NCBI RefSeq assembly: GCF_030867145.1
Contig: NC_134441.1
Coordinates: forward strand, 3,722,992-3,786,991
Source of the DNA: Opisthocomus hoazin
Lineage: Eukaryota; Chordata; Aves; Opisthocomiformes; Opisthocomidae
Length of the DNA: 64,000 nucleotides
Reading direction: 5' to 3'
Shown piece by piece: positions 21,959 through 32,306 of the stretch. A model generated the notes under the pieces. That model made no database searches and was not told where the DNA came from. It was given only the letters and a program-made list of their open reading frames with translations. The position numbers and the translations under genes were made by a program. Numbering within the stretch: position 1 is the first letter of the stretch; each line of letters begins with the position of its first letter.

Positions 21959-22860
21959 ATGGTTTGGGCTGGAAATGGGGGGGGACAGGGCTGAGCCTGT
22001 CACCAGGGCATCAGTGCTGTGCCATGGGGGCTGGAAACGGGGCTGAGCCTGTGACTGGGGCATCAGTGCTGAGCCATTGGGGCGGGAAATCGGGGAAAAT
22101 GGGGCTGAGCCCAACACCGGAGCATCAGGGCTGAGCCACGGGGGCTGGAAATGGGGCTATGCCTGTCACCAGGGCATTGGGGCTGAGCCATGGGGGCTGG
22201 AAATGGGGGAAAATGGGGCTAAGCCCATCACCGGGGCATTGGGGCTGCATCATGGGGGCTGGAAACGGGGCTGAGCCCATCACCGGAGCATCAGGGCTGA
22301 GCCATGGGGGCTGGAAATGGGGCTATGCCTGTCACCAGGGCATTGGGGCTGAGCCATGGGGGCTGGAAATGGGGGAAAACGGGGCTGAGCCCATCACCAG
22401 AGCATCAGGGCTGATCCACGAGGGCTGGAAATGGGACTGAGCCCATCACTGGGGCATCGGTGCTGAGCCATGAGGGCTGGAAACGAGGGAAAACGGGGCT
22501 GAGCCCATCACCAGAGCATCAGGGCTGATCCACGAGGGCTGGAAATGGGACTGAGCCCATCACTGGGGCATCGGTGCTGCACCATGGGGGCTGGAAACGA
22601 GGGAAAATGGGGCTGAGCCCATCACCAGAGCATCAGGGCTGATCCACGAGGGCTGGAAATGGGACTGAGCCCATCACTGGGGCATCGGTGCTGCACCATG
22701 GGGGCTGGAAACGAGGGAAAATGGGGCTGAGCCCATCATCGGGGCTGAGCCCTGGGGGTTGGAAATGGGGCTGAGCCCATCACTGGGGCATCGGGGCTGA
22801 GCCCTGGGGGCTGGAAATGGGGCTGAGCCCATCACCGGGGCATCGGTGCCCCACTGTTCG
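21959..22860. repeat. Minisatellite, GGGCTGGAAATGGGGCTGAG unit
   Basis: About 16 copies of a roughly 52-bp unit: GGGGCTGGAAATGGGGCTGA, then GCCCATCACCGGGGCATCGG, then GCTGAGCCATG. About half carry an extra GGGAAAAT block, making a 65-bp variant. The two types alternate in the middle, giving a higher-order period near 117 bp. It lies just downstream of the TGFA 3' end. Confidence 0.92.
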
Positions 22861-23789
22861 CACTGGAAACACAGGGGTCGGAGCCCCTCACCGCGGTATC
22901 GGTTCTCCCCTCGCAAGCAGCCCCAGTCCCCAGCACGTCCTTTGCGAATATCCTCCCCCCCCCCCCCCCCAAAAAAGCCCCAAGAGACGAGGTTTTCTGA
23001 AAAAAGGTGTCCTTTATATCACTTAAATAACTATAATCCAGGTATTAGGGGGAAAAAAGAAGGGCCGATCACAATAACATATTACAGGAATCAAAATTAA
23101 TTTAACCACGCAAAATAAATTAAAACATTAAATATTAACGTTCAGTGCAACATATACAGAAGACGCGAGAGTAACCAGGAATTTAAAATTAAAAAAAAAA
23201 AACAAAACCAAAAAACCCAACCCAAACGAAAGAGCTTGGGGTTGGTGGCGACGAAGCCTGCGGCAGGGATCCCGGCTGCGGCGGGGGGTTAGCGCGCCGG
23301 CGGGGGGGCTCCTAGGATTAGGGGTCATCCGATTAATTACGAAAAAGCTCGTCTCCGTCCCCAGAGTCGTTGTGGTCGGCGTGGCCGCCGAGGCGGAGGC
23401 TTTGCCGGCGTGTCTGTCTCTATAGAAAAATAAACCCCCATCCCGCGGGCGTTGGGGGGGGGTCTGGTTTATAAAAAAAAAAAAAAAAGAAGTAAATCTG
23501 AGAAAATAAAAGGAAAATCCCCAAACGAGAGGAGGAACAACCCCGAGCGGCACGCTGCCGGGGCTGGGCTCCGCGGCGGGGGCGATGCCGGCGCGCTTAC
23601 GCTGCTGCCGAGCGCGTCGCTCGCGGCGTGGGGTGGGGGGGAAATAAAGAAAAAAAAAAAAAAAAGGGAAAACCAAACCAAAAATAAAATTAATAAAAAA
23701 AGACCCAAAGCGGAGGCGAGATGCTGCGCTGGTCCCCGGCGCCGGCGTCCTGGGTTGGGGGGGGGCGGCGGCGGGACCCCCTGTCTCCG
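22861..23789 (-). other. TGFA: TGFA 3' UTR and end region
   Basis: From about 22,985 to the stop codon the sequence becomes A/T-rich with poly(A) runs, unlike its GC-rich neighbours. This suggests the TGFA 3' UTR. No AATAAA is seen on the minus strand. The best candidate signal is TATAAA at 23,013-23,018. The exact 3' end is uncertain. Confidence 0.5.
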
Positions 23790-26700
23790 TCAGACCCCTG
23801 CGGGGAAGGGGAGCGCGGTCACACCCCGGGGGCGGCTGGCGTCCCGCCGCGGTGCCCCCCGGCCCCCTTACCCGTCTCGCCGCGGCAGCAGGACGCGCCG
23901 CCCGCCAGCAGCCCCCCCGGCTTCTCCTGCCCGCCGCCGGGCGCCCGGCACCACCGCCATCGCTTCCGCACACGGCAGCAGCTGCAAGGGAGGGCGACGG
24001 GTGAGCGGCCGCGGGGGGGGGTCTCGACCCACCCCAGCTCCACTCGGGGGGGTGCCGAGCCCCCCCGCCGCGGTCGCCCCGTACTTACTGGACGAGCACG
24101 CAGACGGCGATCAGCAGCGCCGAGGCCACCACCGCCACCACCACCAAGGCGGTGATGGTCTGCTTCTTCTGGTTGGCGGCCACCACGGCCAGGAGGTCGG
24201 CGTGCTCGCACCGCGTCCCCACGTACCCCGAGTGGCACCTGCGCCGCGCCGGGGGACACCGCGAGCCGCCATCAGCCCCATGACCGGGGCGTCGACGCCG
24301 CGCCCGGCCAAACCGGGTCCAGCGCGGATTTTGAGGAAGGGGGGGGGGGTTCCCACGGACCCGCCTCGCCACGTCCCCCCCACCCGGCACTCACACGCAC
24401 GCCGGCTTGTCCTCCTGCACCAGGAACCGGCAGGTGCCGTGGAAGCAGAACTGGCGGTGGGAGTCGGGGCAGTCGTGGAAGTGGGACCTCACCGCCGCCG
24501 CCACCGGCGGGCCGGGAGCTGCAGGTGAAAAACAAGCAGAAAAATGGCTTTTTTCTCTTTTTTATTGGCGTTTGCCGCGCCGGCAGCCACCTTGGCGTCG
24601 CCGACAGCGGGTCGCTCGCGGGGTGTATTAATTTCGGGGCTGCCGAGCGGCACGTGGACCACCCAAAGGATCCCAGCCAGGTCCAGCGCCGAAAATAAGC
24701 CTGGAGGAATTTCCTAAAGAGCTTAAAGCTTAAAATGGAGGAGGGGAGAGCTCGGTAACGGCGGAGCCGGGCGCAGCTCCGGACCGGTGGCTTTGCCGCG
24801 GATGCTGTTTTCCATTACGCCCCGCGCTGGTTTGAATTATCCTCGGCGGCCAAGATGGAAAACAAACACCCCAAAGCACAAAGCGCATCCGATCGCCGCC
24901 GTTTCAAAGCCGCCTCCGGTTCCTGCCGCTGCGAATTTATGGCAGGCGCGGGGTAATTAAACCCACGCCCGCCGAACGCTTCCGGGTCTTCGGGGAGGCG
25001 AAGCGCGGGGGGACGGAGCGGGGCCGGGGCGGTTGGCCCGATGTCCCCGGCCGTGGGGAGAGAGGCATCGCCGGGAGCGTTGGGGGTGTCGGAGCCGGCG
25101 TCCTCGGGGAGCCAGGAGCTGGGGTTGGGTCTTGGCGGGGAGGATCGCTGCCGGCCGCGCCGCTGCCGAAACCCTCGCCTGGGCGCAGCCCCTCGCCAGG
25201 AAAACCCCGACGGCTTTACCCCCGCGGAGCCCGGACACCCCGACTCCGGCATCAACACCCCCCCCAAAATAACCTTTGTTGGGGGTTTTTAACCCACAGA
25301 GCCCCAAAGGCAGCTCTGCCCGCCGTAGCCCCCCAGCCCAGGCCCCGAGCCCCCCAGCCCCGCAGTGTCGGCCGTGCCCCGGCTCTGCGGCACCGGTGGG
25401 GATGGCTCCCGCGACGCCTCGGCGCGCTCGCAGCTGCCGGCCACATTGCCGCCTCCTTGCCCTCCCTCCCGCAGCCCCGCGCTGCGGCTGCCCACCCGGA
25501 CCCCCCCCAGCCCCCCGGTGCAGCCCCTCTCCTCCAGCCCCCGCAGCCGGGCACCCGTCCTGTCAGGAAGGGGGCTGCGAGCATCCGCGCGGTGCCGGCG
25601 CCTGCCCCGTTTCCTTTCACGCTTCCCCACTGACGCCGTCGAACCGGCCCCGTTTTTCCGGCCCCGAAAGGAGCTTTTCCCACCCCCACCCGCAAACGGC
25701 CGCCGGCGGAGCCCCCCGCGCCGGGGGAAGCGAGGGGCTCTTGGCCGGCGCAGCCCATTGTGCCGCTTCCATGAATGCGATGATTTATCAGGCGCGAGCG
25801 GCTCGGCGTCGCCGCGAGCCGGCGTCAGGCACCGGCAGCTTCCCCGCGGCGAGACCGGGCTTCCCCCACGCGCCAGCATTTGACCCCCCCAGCCCAAGGT
25901 GGAGGGGAAACACCCGCCGCGGAGCCCCTGCTTCCCAGTTATCCCTTGGGAGCCCAGCACCCCGGGGTCAGCATCCCACCGCGGCACCCGGGGAGGATGG
26001 GACGCGAGCGCATCGGCCGCGGCGAGGACAGCAGCGCGGCCGCCCCGCAGACCCTCCCGGCGCCGTCCCGTCGCCGAACTCACCGCTGCGGGCTGCCGTG
26101 GTGTTCTCCAGCGCGTGGCACGCGGCAAGCAGCACACCTGCGGGGAGGCCAGAGGGACGGGGGTCAGCCGGACCGCGGCCCCCCCAAGCCGGGAGGGCTG
26201 GCTGGCGGCTCGGCGGGGGATTTACCCCCAAATCACTCAAAGATTTATGATTATTTTTTAATAGGAAAAGCGCAGCGGTGTTTGCTAGGGCGTTCGAAGC
26301 CAGAATGGAGCCTGACACCAGTCTTATTTGCATGCGCCCATCCGACAGCCGCCCGCCGGCGCGGCATCGCCGGCCAAACCGGGTGCCGGCGGAGACGCCA
26401 GCGCCGCGCACCGGGCAGCGCAACCCGCGTCGCCCAGCCAGCTCCGGATCCAGCCACGAAGCAAGCTCGGGGGGCTGCGACAGCCCCCCCACCAGCCCCC
26501 TGCCCCTGCCCGCGCCGCTGCTGCCGAACGCCCCGGCACGGCGGCTCCGGCGCGGGCAGAGCCGCTCCCGGGGTGCGAAGCCAGACGAGGGCAGCGGCCC
26601 CTTCGCTGGGTTTGACCCCGTTTCCTGCACGGGTTTAATCAAGCCACGCCAGGCAGGCGACGGGCGAGCGACCGAGCCGCGCTCCAGCCCCCGCGGGTCA

Positions 26701-29700
26701 CATCCAGCCAGCGCCGGGGCGACCGGCGGCTGCCGTTCTGGCAGCGGCTTTCATCTTGGCTTCTCCCCGTCGGTCCTCGCCGAACCTTTCCCCGCGCCGC
26801 CGCGGACCCGGCCAGCCCTCGGGGATTTTCTTTCCACGGAAATTTAATTTTCAGCCTCCCGTCTCCTTCCAGCTTTGTTTTTTTGGCTGCTGCCAGCGGG
26901 CTCGTTGCTGGAAGACGCTTCACCCTCGTGCCAATACCTGCGCCTCGACACGCTGGGGAAACCGCGTGGTGTCGTTTGGGAAACGGCTCATCCCGCCGTC
27001 ATCGGGCGGCCGTATCGTGCCCTCCGGCGTTCCGGCTTCCCCGGCCTCCTGCCGGGACCCCGCTCGGCTCCGGCGGTGCCTCCTCCCTGCCGGCACGGGT
27101 AACGTCCCGCTCACGCCAAAGCCGCTTTGGCTGGAGGAGCCCGGCCGGGGAAGCAGCCCGGCTCGCTGTGTGATCACCTCATCCCCGGTCACGGCCCCGC
27201 CGCCCGCTGCCTCCCCTCCCCTCGCCCCTCGGCACCGGGTTCCCACCTCCGACACCGGCTGAGGGCTCCGGCGAGCTCCCTGAGAGCCGGGACGGGGATG
27301 CCGGGCAGCCTCGGCAGAGCCAAACACCCTCCAGAGACACGGAGCATCCACGTCCGGACTGGCCAAACTGGGACCCCCCGAGAGCAGGGCCGCGTCCCTC
27401 CGGCAGCCCGGAGCAGCAGCCGCCCTCGCTTGACGTTTTGGGCAAGCCCAGCCCCGTTCTCAGCTTTTTCCCCTCCCCAAACCTGAAAGCTCAAACCCTG
27501 CGCCAACGTCTCTGGTTTGATTTCACAGCCACCCCAGCCCATCCCCATCCCCATCATCATTCTCATCCCCATCCTCATCCTCATGCCCATCCTCATCCTC
27601 ATCCTCATCCTTATCCCCATCTCCATCCTCATCCTTGTGCCCATCCTCATCCTCATCCTCATCCCCATCCCCATCCCCATCGTCGTCCCCATCTCCATCC
27701 CCATCCCCATCCCCATCCCCATCCCCATCGTCATCGTCATCCCCATCCCCATCCTCATCCTCGCCCCCATCCCCATCCTCATCCTCATCCTCGCCCCCAT
27801 CCCCATCCTCATCCTCGTCCCCATCCCCATCCCCATCCCCACCCCACCCCCAGCCCCCTGCTTCGGGAAGGTCTCCTTTCCATCACCCCCAGCCAGCAAA
27901 GCCCCCCCCGAACGAGACACCCGACTTGCTGACGGACCCCCCAAACCTCCCTGACGGACCAACACGGGCTTAACGACTCCGTGCCCCCGGCGCGGCACTA
28001 ATCACCAGCCGCCAGCGCAGGGCTCGGCCCCCCTCGCCCCCGGCGCGGAGCTGCTCTTGGCGCGGAGCTCCCGGTCATCGCCGGGGTTCGGTCCCCGCCC
28101 GCAGTTTCCCCTCGCTCGGCTCAGATTTTCCCCTCGGCTTCGCGGATCAGCCCCCGGGCAGCCGTCAGGTGCCCGCACGTCGGGGCCCAGGAGGTTCCCC
28201 TCATCCCGCGGGATTCCGAGGGGATGCTCCGATCGGCCGGGTTTATCCGGGGTTCCTGGGGCACCGCGGGGGCTTGGACCCAGCCGTCACCCCTGGACGG
28301 GGCACCGGGGAGAGCGGGGTGACCGGCTGGGCGGGAAACCCGCGGCTCAGCCCCCCGAGACGGGCGAGCGCGGGGCCGGACGGGGGTGCAAAGCGAGGGA
28401 GCAGAAGGGACGTGGGTGCCCCCCACCCCACCCCATCCGCCCGAGTGATGCTCGCCGGAGGGGAGGAGCGGAGCGAGGAGACATCTCGGAGCAAAGAGCC
28501 TTCCTCCCACCGGGCCGGCACCGCCTCGGCCCCCCCAGCCCCGTCCGCACCGCGGCGAGGAGCGGCACAGCCCAATCCTCCTTCGGGACCGCAACAACAA
28601 AAAACCCACCCAAGGGTGCGGCAAATTCTGCCCTGGCATCACCCCCAGCCCCGGGGGGGCAAAGCATCAGGCGCGTCCCAGCGAGGAGCACCCGCGCCCC
28701 GGCTCCGCGCTCGCCCACCTCCATCACCGCCAGCTCTCCGGGCTGGGACGTGGGTCTGGATCCGTGCCCTGTCCCATGTCGCCTGCATCCAGCCCCGCGT
28801 ACCCCCCGGCTCCGCGCTCGCCCACCTCCATCACCGCCAGCTCTCCGGGCTGGGACGCGGGTCTGGATCCGTCCCCCGTCCCGCGTCGCCTGCGTCCAGC
28901 GCCGCGTACCCCCGGCTCAGCACCGCCGAGCCCCTCTCCCCAGCCGAAGCAGCAGGCGGTTAGCGTCCCCCCCATCCTTTTAATTGCCACCCCGGCGATA
29001 CGCTCTCGCTAATTAGCTCCAAAACCAAACGAAGGAGGCTTGGCGGGCTCGCTCTCCCGCCGAGGCCGTACTTACGCGGCGCGGGCGCGTTCCCACCGGC
29101 GAGGAGCGGGCGAGCGAATAACTTCGGGAGGGACCGAAGCCAAATATTTCGCAGGATTTACGGACCGAGACCGATCCGCACCCCGATCCCCCCGCTCCAG
29201 GCACCGGACACCCCCCTCCCCAAAATTAACCCTGACTTGGGGGGACGCTGGGTGCTCGGCGGGGTGCTGGGGCAGTTGCGAAAGTTTGGGGGGAGCAGAG
29301 CACTTGTTGCCCACCCCCCCCCCCCCCAAATGCCTTTCCTTGGTGCGGGATGCTGGGGGCGGATCGAGCCCCCCCGCCCCGGTCGGGGTATGGGGGTGTT
29401 GGGGTATCGGGGTAGGGGGGTATCGGGGTATGGGGGTATCGGGGTATGGGGGTACGGGGGTATTGGGGTAGGGGGGTATCGGGGGTACAGGGGTATCAGG
29501 GTATCGGGGGTAGGGGGGTATTAGGGTATCAGGGTATGGGGGTACCGGGGTAGGGGGGTATCGGGGGTACAGGGGTCCCGGGGTAGTGGGGTATTGGGAT
29601 ATCGGGGTATGGGGGTAGGGGGGTATTGGGGGTAGGAGGGTATCGGGGTACGGGGCCCCCCCCCGCCGCGCACCTACCCATGGCCAGCGCGGCCGCCGCC

Positions 29701-29711
29701 TCGCCCCGCAT
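23790..29711 (-). CDS. TGFA: TGFA protransforming growth factor alpha
   Basis: Six coding exons: 29678-29711, 26084-26137, 24395-24518, 24089-24238, 23872-23981 and 23790-23797. They total 480 nt, or 159 aa (human 160). The precursor is a membrane-bound EGF-receptor ligand released by ADAM17. The signal peptide begins [20 protein letters not shown]; a sequon NTT lies at residues 23-25. The expected cleavage sites (VAAA/VRSHF and DLLA/VVAAN) leave a 50-residue growth factor, as in human. The EGF fold is intact: Cys 46, 54, 59, 70, 72, 81 with spacing 7-4-10-1-8, including [19 protein letters not shown] and GYVGTRCEH. The membrane span is about residues 98-120. The tail begins [12 protein letters not shown], has lost at least two cysteines present in human, and ends CCRGETGV where human ends SETVV. 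The last exon codes only the final residues. Confidence 0.96.
24519..26083. other. TGFA: TGFA intron 2
   Basis: About 1.6 kb, GC-rich and CpG-rich, without CR1 or tandem arrays. Open frames on both strands are Pro/Arg/Ala-rich and match nothing I know. Confidence 0.6.
27530..27852. repeat. (CATCCC/CATCCT)n hexamer array
   Basis: More than 50 consecutive hexamers, mostly CATCCC and CATCCT with some CATCGT and CGCCCC, over about 320 bases in TGFA intron 1. The complement is purine-rich (GGGATG, GGATGA). Translated runs of His-Pro or Ile-Pro are artefacts. Confidence 0.95.
28700..28913. repeat. 108-bp tandem duplication
   Basis: Two adjacent copies begin GGCTCCGCGCTCGCCCACCT at 28,701 and 28,809, with few differences; a third partial copy starts near 28,914. 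It lies in TGFA intron 1. Confidence 0.85.
29380..29660. repeat. (GGGGTATC)n octamer array beside TGFA exon 1
   Basis: About 30 imperfect copies of GGGGTATC, GGGGGTAT and GGGGTACC. The array ends about 20 bp from the donor of TGFA exon 1. The G-rich strand is the template strand for TGFA. Confidence 0.93.
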
Positions 29712-29900
29712 GCTGGCGCTGGGCAGCGGCGGGCGGAGCGGGGCCGGTGGCGGGGCCGGGGCCGGGCTCCGCGCCGGCGGAAATGGGCGCGGACGAGCCG
29801 CCAGCCACTGCGGGCCCGGGGCGGGGCCAGACCGCCCCCCCCCCCTCCCCCCAACCCCCCCGTCCCGCTGCTGCGCGGAGCGGGGGGTCCGGGGTGCACA
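29712..29900 (-). promoter_or_regulatory. TGFA promoter CpG island
   Basis: Very GC-rich sequence upstream of the TGFA ATG with repeated GGGGCCGG and GGGGCGGGGCC motifs (Sp/KLF type) and no TATA box. This agrees with the TATA-less mammalian TGFA promoter. The start site is not determined. Confidence 0.6.
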
Positions 29901-30021
29901 CACCCCCCCCCCCCAGGCTGGAAGTTGGGGTCGGGGTCGCGCTGTGCCCCGAGTGGGTGACACCCCCCCTCGCCCCCCCCCTCCCCCTCCCCTCCCCCGT
30001 GTCCCTCCGTGCATCGCCGGG

Positions 30022-30022
<1 letters not shown>

Positions 30023-30053
<31 letters not shown>
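30023..30053. repeat. (TG)15 microsatellite
   Basis: An uninterrupted TG run about 310 bp upstream of the TGFA start codon. Such runs can adopt Z-DNA and vary in length. Confidence 0.95.
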
Positions 30054-30056
<3 letters not shown>

Positions 30057-30147
30057 CCCGCCTTGCTGAGCCTTCATCACCCCCCATCAGCGGGGCCGGG
30101 CCCGGGTCACCTATGGGGGGGGACGGGGGACGTGGCATGGGGGTGGG

Positions 30148-30575
30148 GGGCAGCGGTGGGGACCGAAAACCCAGCTGAGAACCAGTCAGCTCGTCTCCCC
30201 CAGCACTGGGAGCGACTGGGATGGCCCCGTCCAAGCCTTGGAAGCCTCCGGAGATGGGGCTGGGGGGCTGGGGGGGGCTGGCAGGCAAGGGGATGGGGGG
30301 CTGGCAGGGGTAGGGGGCAGCAGTGGGGTCTAATAACCCAGCTGAGAACCAGTTGGTGCATCTCCCGTGGCACTGGGAGCAACTGGGACTGCCCCATCCA
30401 AGCCCTGGAAGCCTCCTGAGATGGGGCCGGGGGGCTGGCAGGGGTGGGGGGCAGCGGCGGGGACCAAAACCGAGTTGAGAACCAGTTAGCGCGTCTCCCG
30501 TGGCAGTGGGAGCAACTGGGACTGCCCCATCCAAGCCCTGGAAGCCTCCTGAGATGGGGCTGGGGCTGGCAGGCG
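30148..30575. repeat. Tandem triplication of a 135-170 bp unit upstream of TGFA
   Basis: Three copies start near 30,148, 30,317 and 30,451. Each contains GGCAGCGGNGGGGACC, then AGCTGAGAACCAGTYRGYKC, then a CACTGGGAGCAACTGGGACT block, and ends CCTCCTGAGATGGGGC. Copies 2 and 3 are the most alike. No gene is recognised in the unit. Confidence 0.85.
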
Positions 30576-31685
30576 AGGGGCCGGGGGGCTGGGGGGTGTG
30601 GGGGCAGGCGGGGACCCCCCCAGCCCAGCCGCCGTCCCCGCGGGAGCTGCTCCCAGCCCTGCGGTTTGAGCGGAGCGGGGCCTTCCCGGCGTTCCCAGGC
30701 GATCCCATCTCCCCCCCGCGCCCCACCGCAGCTCTTGGAAGGGGCCGCCCAGCCCCGCACCCCCCCCAGCACCCAGCTGCACCCCAAAAGCCCCAGCGTC
30801 TTGGCGCAGCGGCCATCTCCGAAAAAAATCTGGAGCCTGCGCAGCCTCGGCTCGCCGTCCCTCCCGGCACCCCGCCGCGCTCCCGCCTTTCGGGGCTCAG
30901 CCCCAGCACCCCAACCCTTACACCCTGCCCGCTCGGACGGACCACCCCCCCCGTAAGGACAAAGCCCACCGGCCTGGGGCGGCTGTGGCGACGGGCATGG
31001 CTTCCCACCATCCCCACCAAGGGTCACCGAACCCTCCCCCAGCACCACCAGTTCACTTTCCGACCAACCAAAGGGAAAACGACCCGGGGGACGACCCCGG
31101 CGCGGGCAAGGTTGGGTGGTTCCCTCGGTTCTTGCCTTGCCCCCCGCTTCCCGGGGCTGATAACCAGGATATTTATTTGTCAACAGAAGCTTCCTCCTTC
31201 GCAACAGGCCTCCCACTCCCGCCGTGAATCACCCGCTGGAACCGGAACGGCGGCAGGGCCGGCGGGGTCGGGGCAGGCAGGAGCCGTCAGCCCCAAGGAA
31301 TCTGGGGGTGCTCGCCAGTACCTAGAAAGCCACGGAGGCACGGGGCGAGGCGTGCTAACGGGCGGCTCTGCTCCCGGCCACGGTGCCAGAGAGCGATGGT
31401 GGAACTGGGGCAAAACCTCCTGGCTTTGGGGTTCTACCACACAGCAGCAGAATTAGGGAGAGACTGTTCTGCTCGCATGGAAGAAATTCAGCTTATGGAT
31501 TGGTTTTTTAATCTCTTTTCTTGGTAAGCAGTCCCCTCGGGAGAGCGGGAGCCGTCCCGCGAGGGAACATATTGCACGCGAGCAAAGGGACCCCAGTGAG
31601 AAGCCTGCAGGGAGGTGCAGAGAGCTGGCCGAGGGCTGCCTGCCGCTCGTCGCTCTCTGCCTGCGGATTTTAGGCCGGCTGCGTG
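30576..31685. other. TGFA upstream spacer
   Basis: GC-rich, CpG-rich sequence with no recognised gene, RNA or repeat. Confidence 0.5.
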
Positions 31686-32306
31686 CATCCCCAGCACCCA
31701 CCGGCATCCCCAGCACCCACCGGTATCCCCAGCACCCACTGCCATCCCCCATCGGCACCCCCAGCAGCCACTGGCATCACCGGCACCCACCGGCATCCCC
31801 CACCCACATCCTCAGCACCCACCGGCATCCCTGGAACCCAACAGCATCCCTGGAACCCACCGGCATCCGCAGCACCCACCAGCATCCCCAGTACCCACCA
31901 GCATCCCCGGCACCCACCGGCATCCGTGGCACCCACCAGTATCCCCAGAACCCACCAGCATCCCCAGCACCCACCGGCATCCCCAGTACCCACCGGCATC
32001 CCTGGCACCCACCAGTATCCCCAGCACCCCCACCACTCACCAGCATCCCTGGCACCCACCAGCATCCCGAACACCCACCCACATCCCCAGCACCCACCGG
32101 CATCCCTGGAACCCACCGGCATCCCCAGCACCCACCAGCATCCCTCACCAGCATCCCCAGCACCCACCAGCACCCCCAGCACCCACCAGCATCCCTCACC
32201 AGCATCCCCAGCACCCACCAGCATCCCCAGCACCCACCAGCATCCCTCACCAGCATCCCCAGCAGCCACCAGCATCCCCCCCCAGCATCCCTGGCACCCA
32301 CCAGCC
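31686..32306. repeat. Minisatellite, CATCCCCAGCACCCACCGG unit
   Basis: About 30 copies of a 19-bp core with variants (CATCCCTGGCACCCACCAG, CATCCCTCACCAG). It is C-rich on the plus strand. Long frames through it on both strands arise from the repeat. Confidence 0.93.

Larger units (their letters stand above)
26138..29677. other. TGFA: TGFA intron 1 (3.5 kb)
   Basis: This intron separates the 34-nt coding exon 1 from exon 2. As I recall, the human counterpart is tens of kilobases long, so the bird intron is strongly contracted. It holds three tandem arrays, listed separately, and otherwise CpG-rich sequence with no recognised element. Confidence 0.65.

Noticed and set aside
27530-27852. His-Pro repeat protein
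   Set aside because: Simple hexamer array inside TGFA intron 1.
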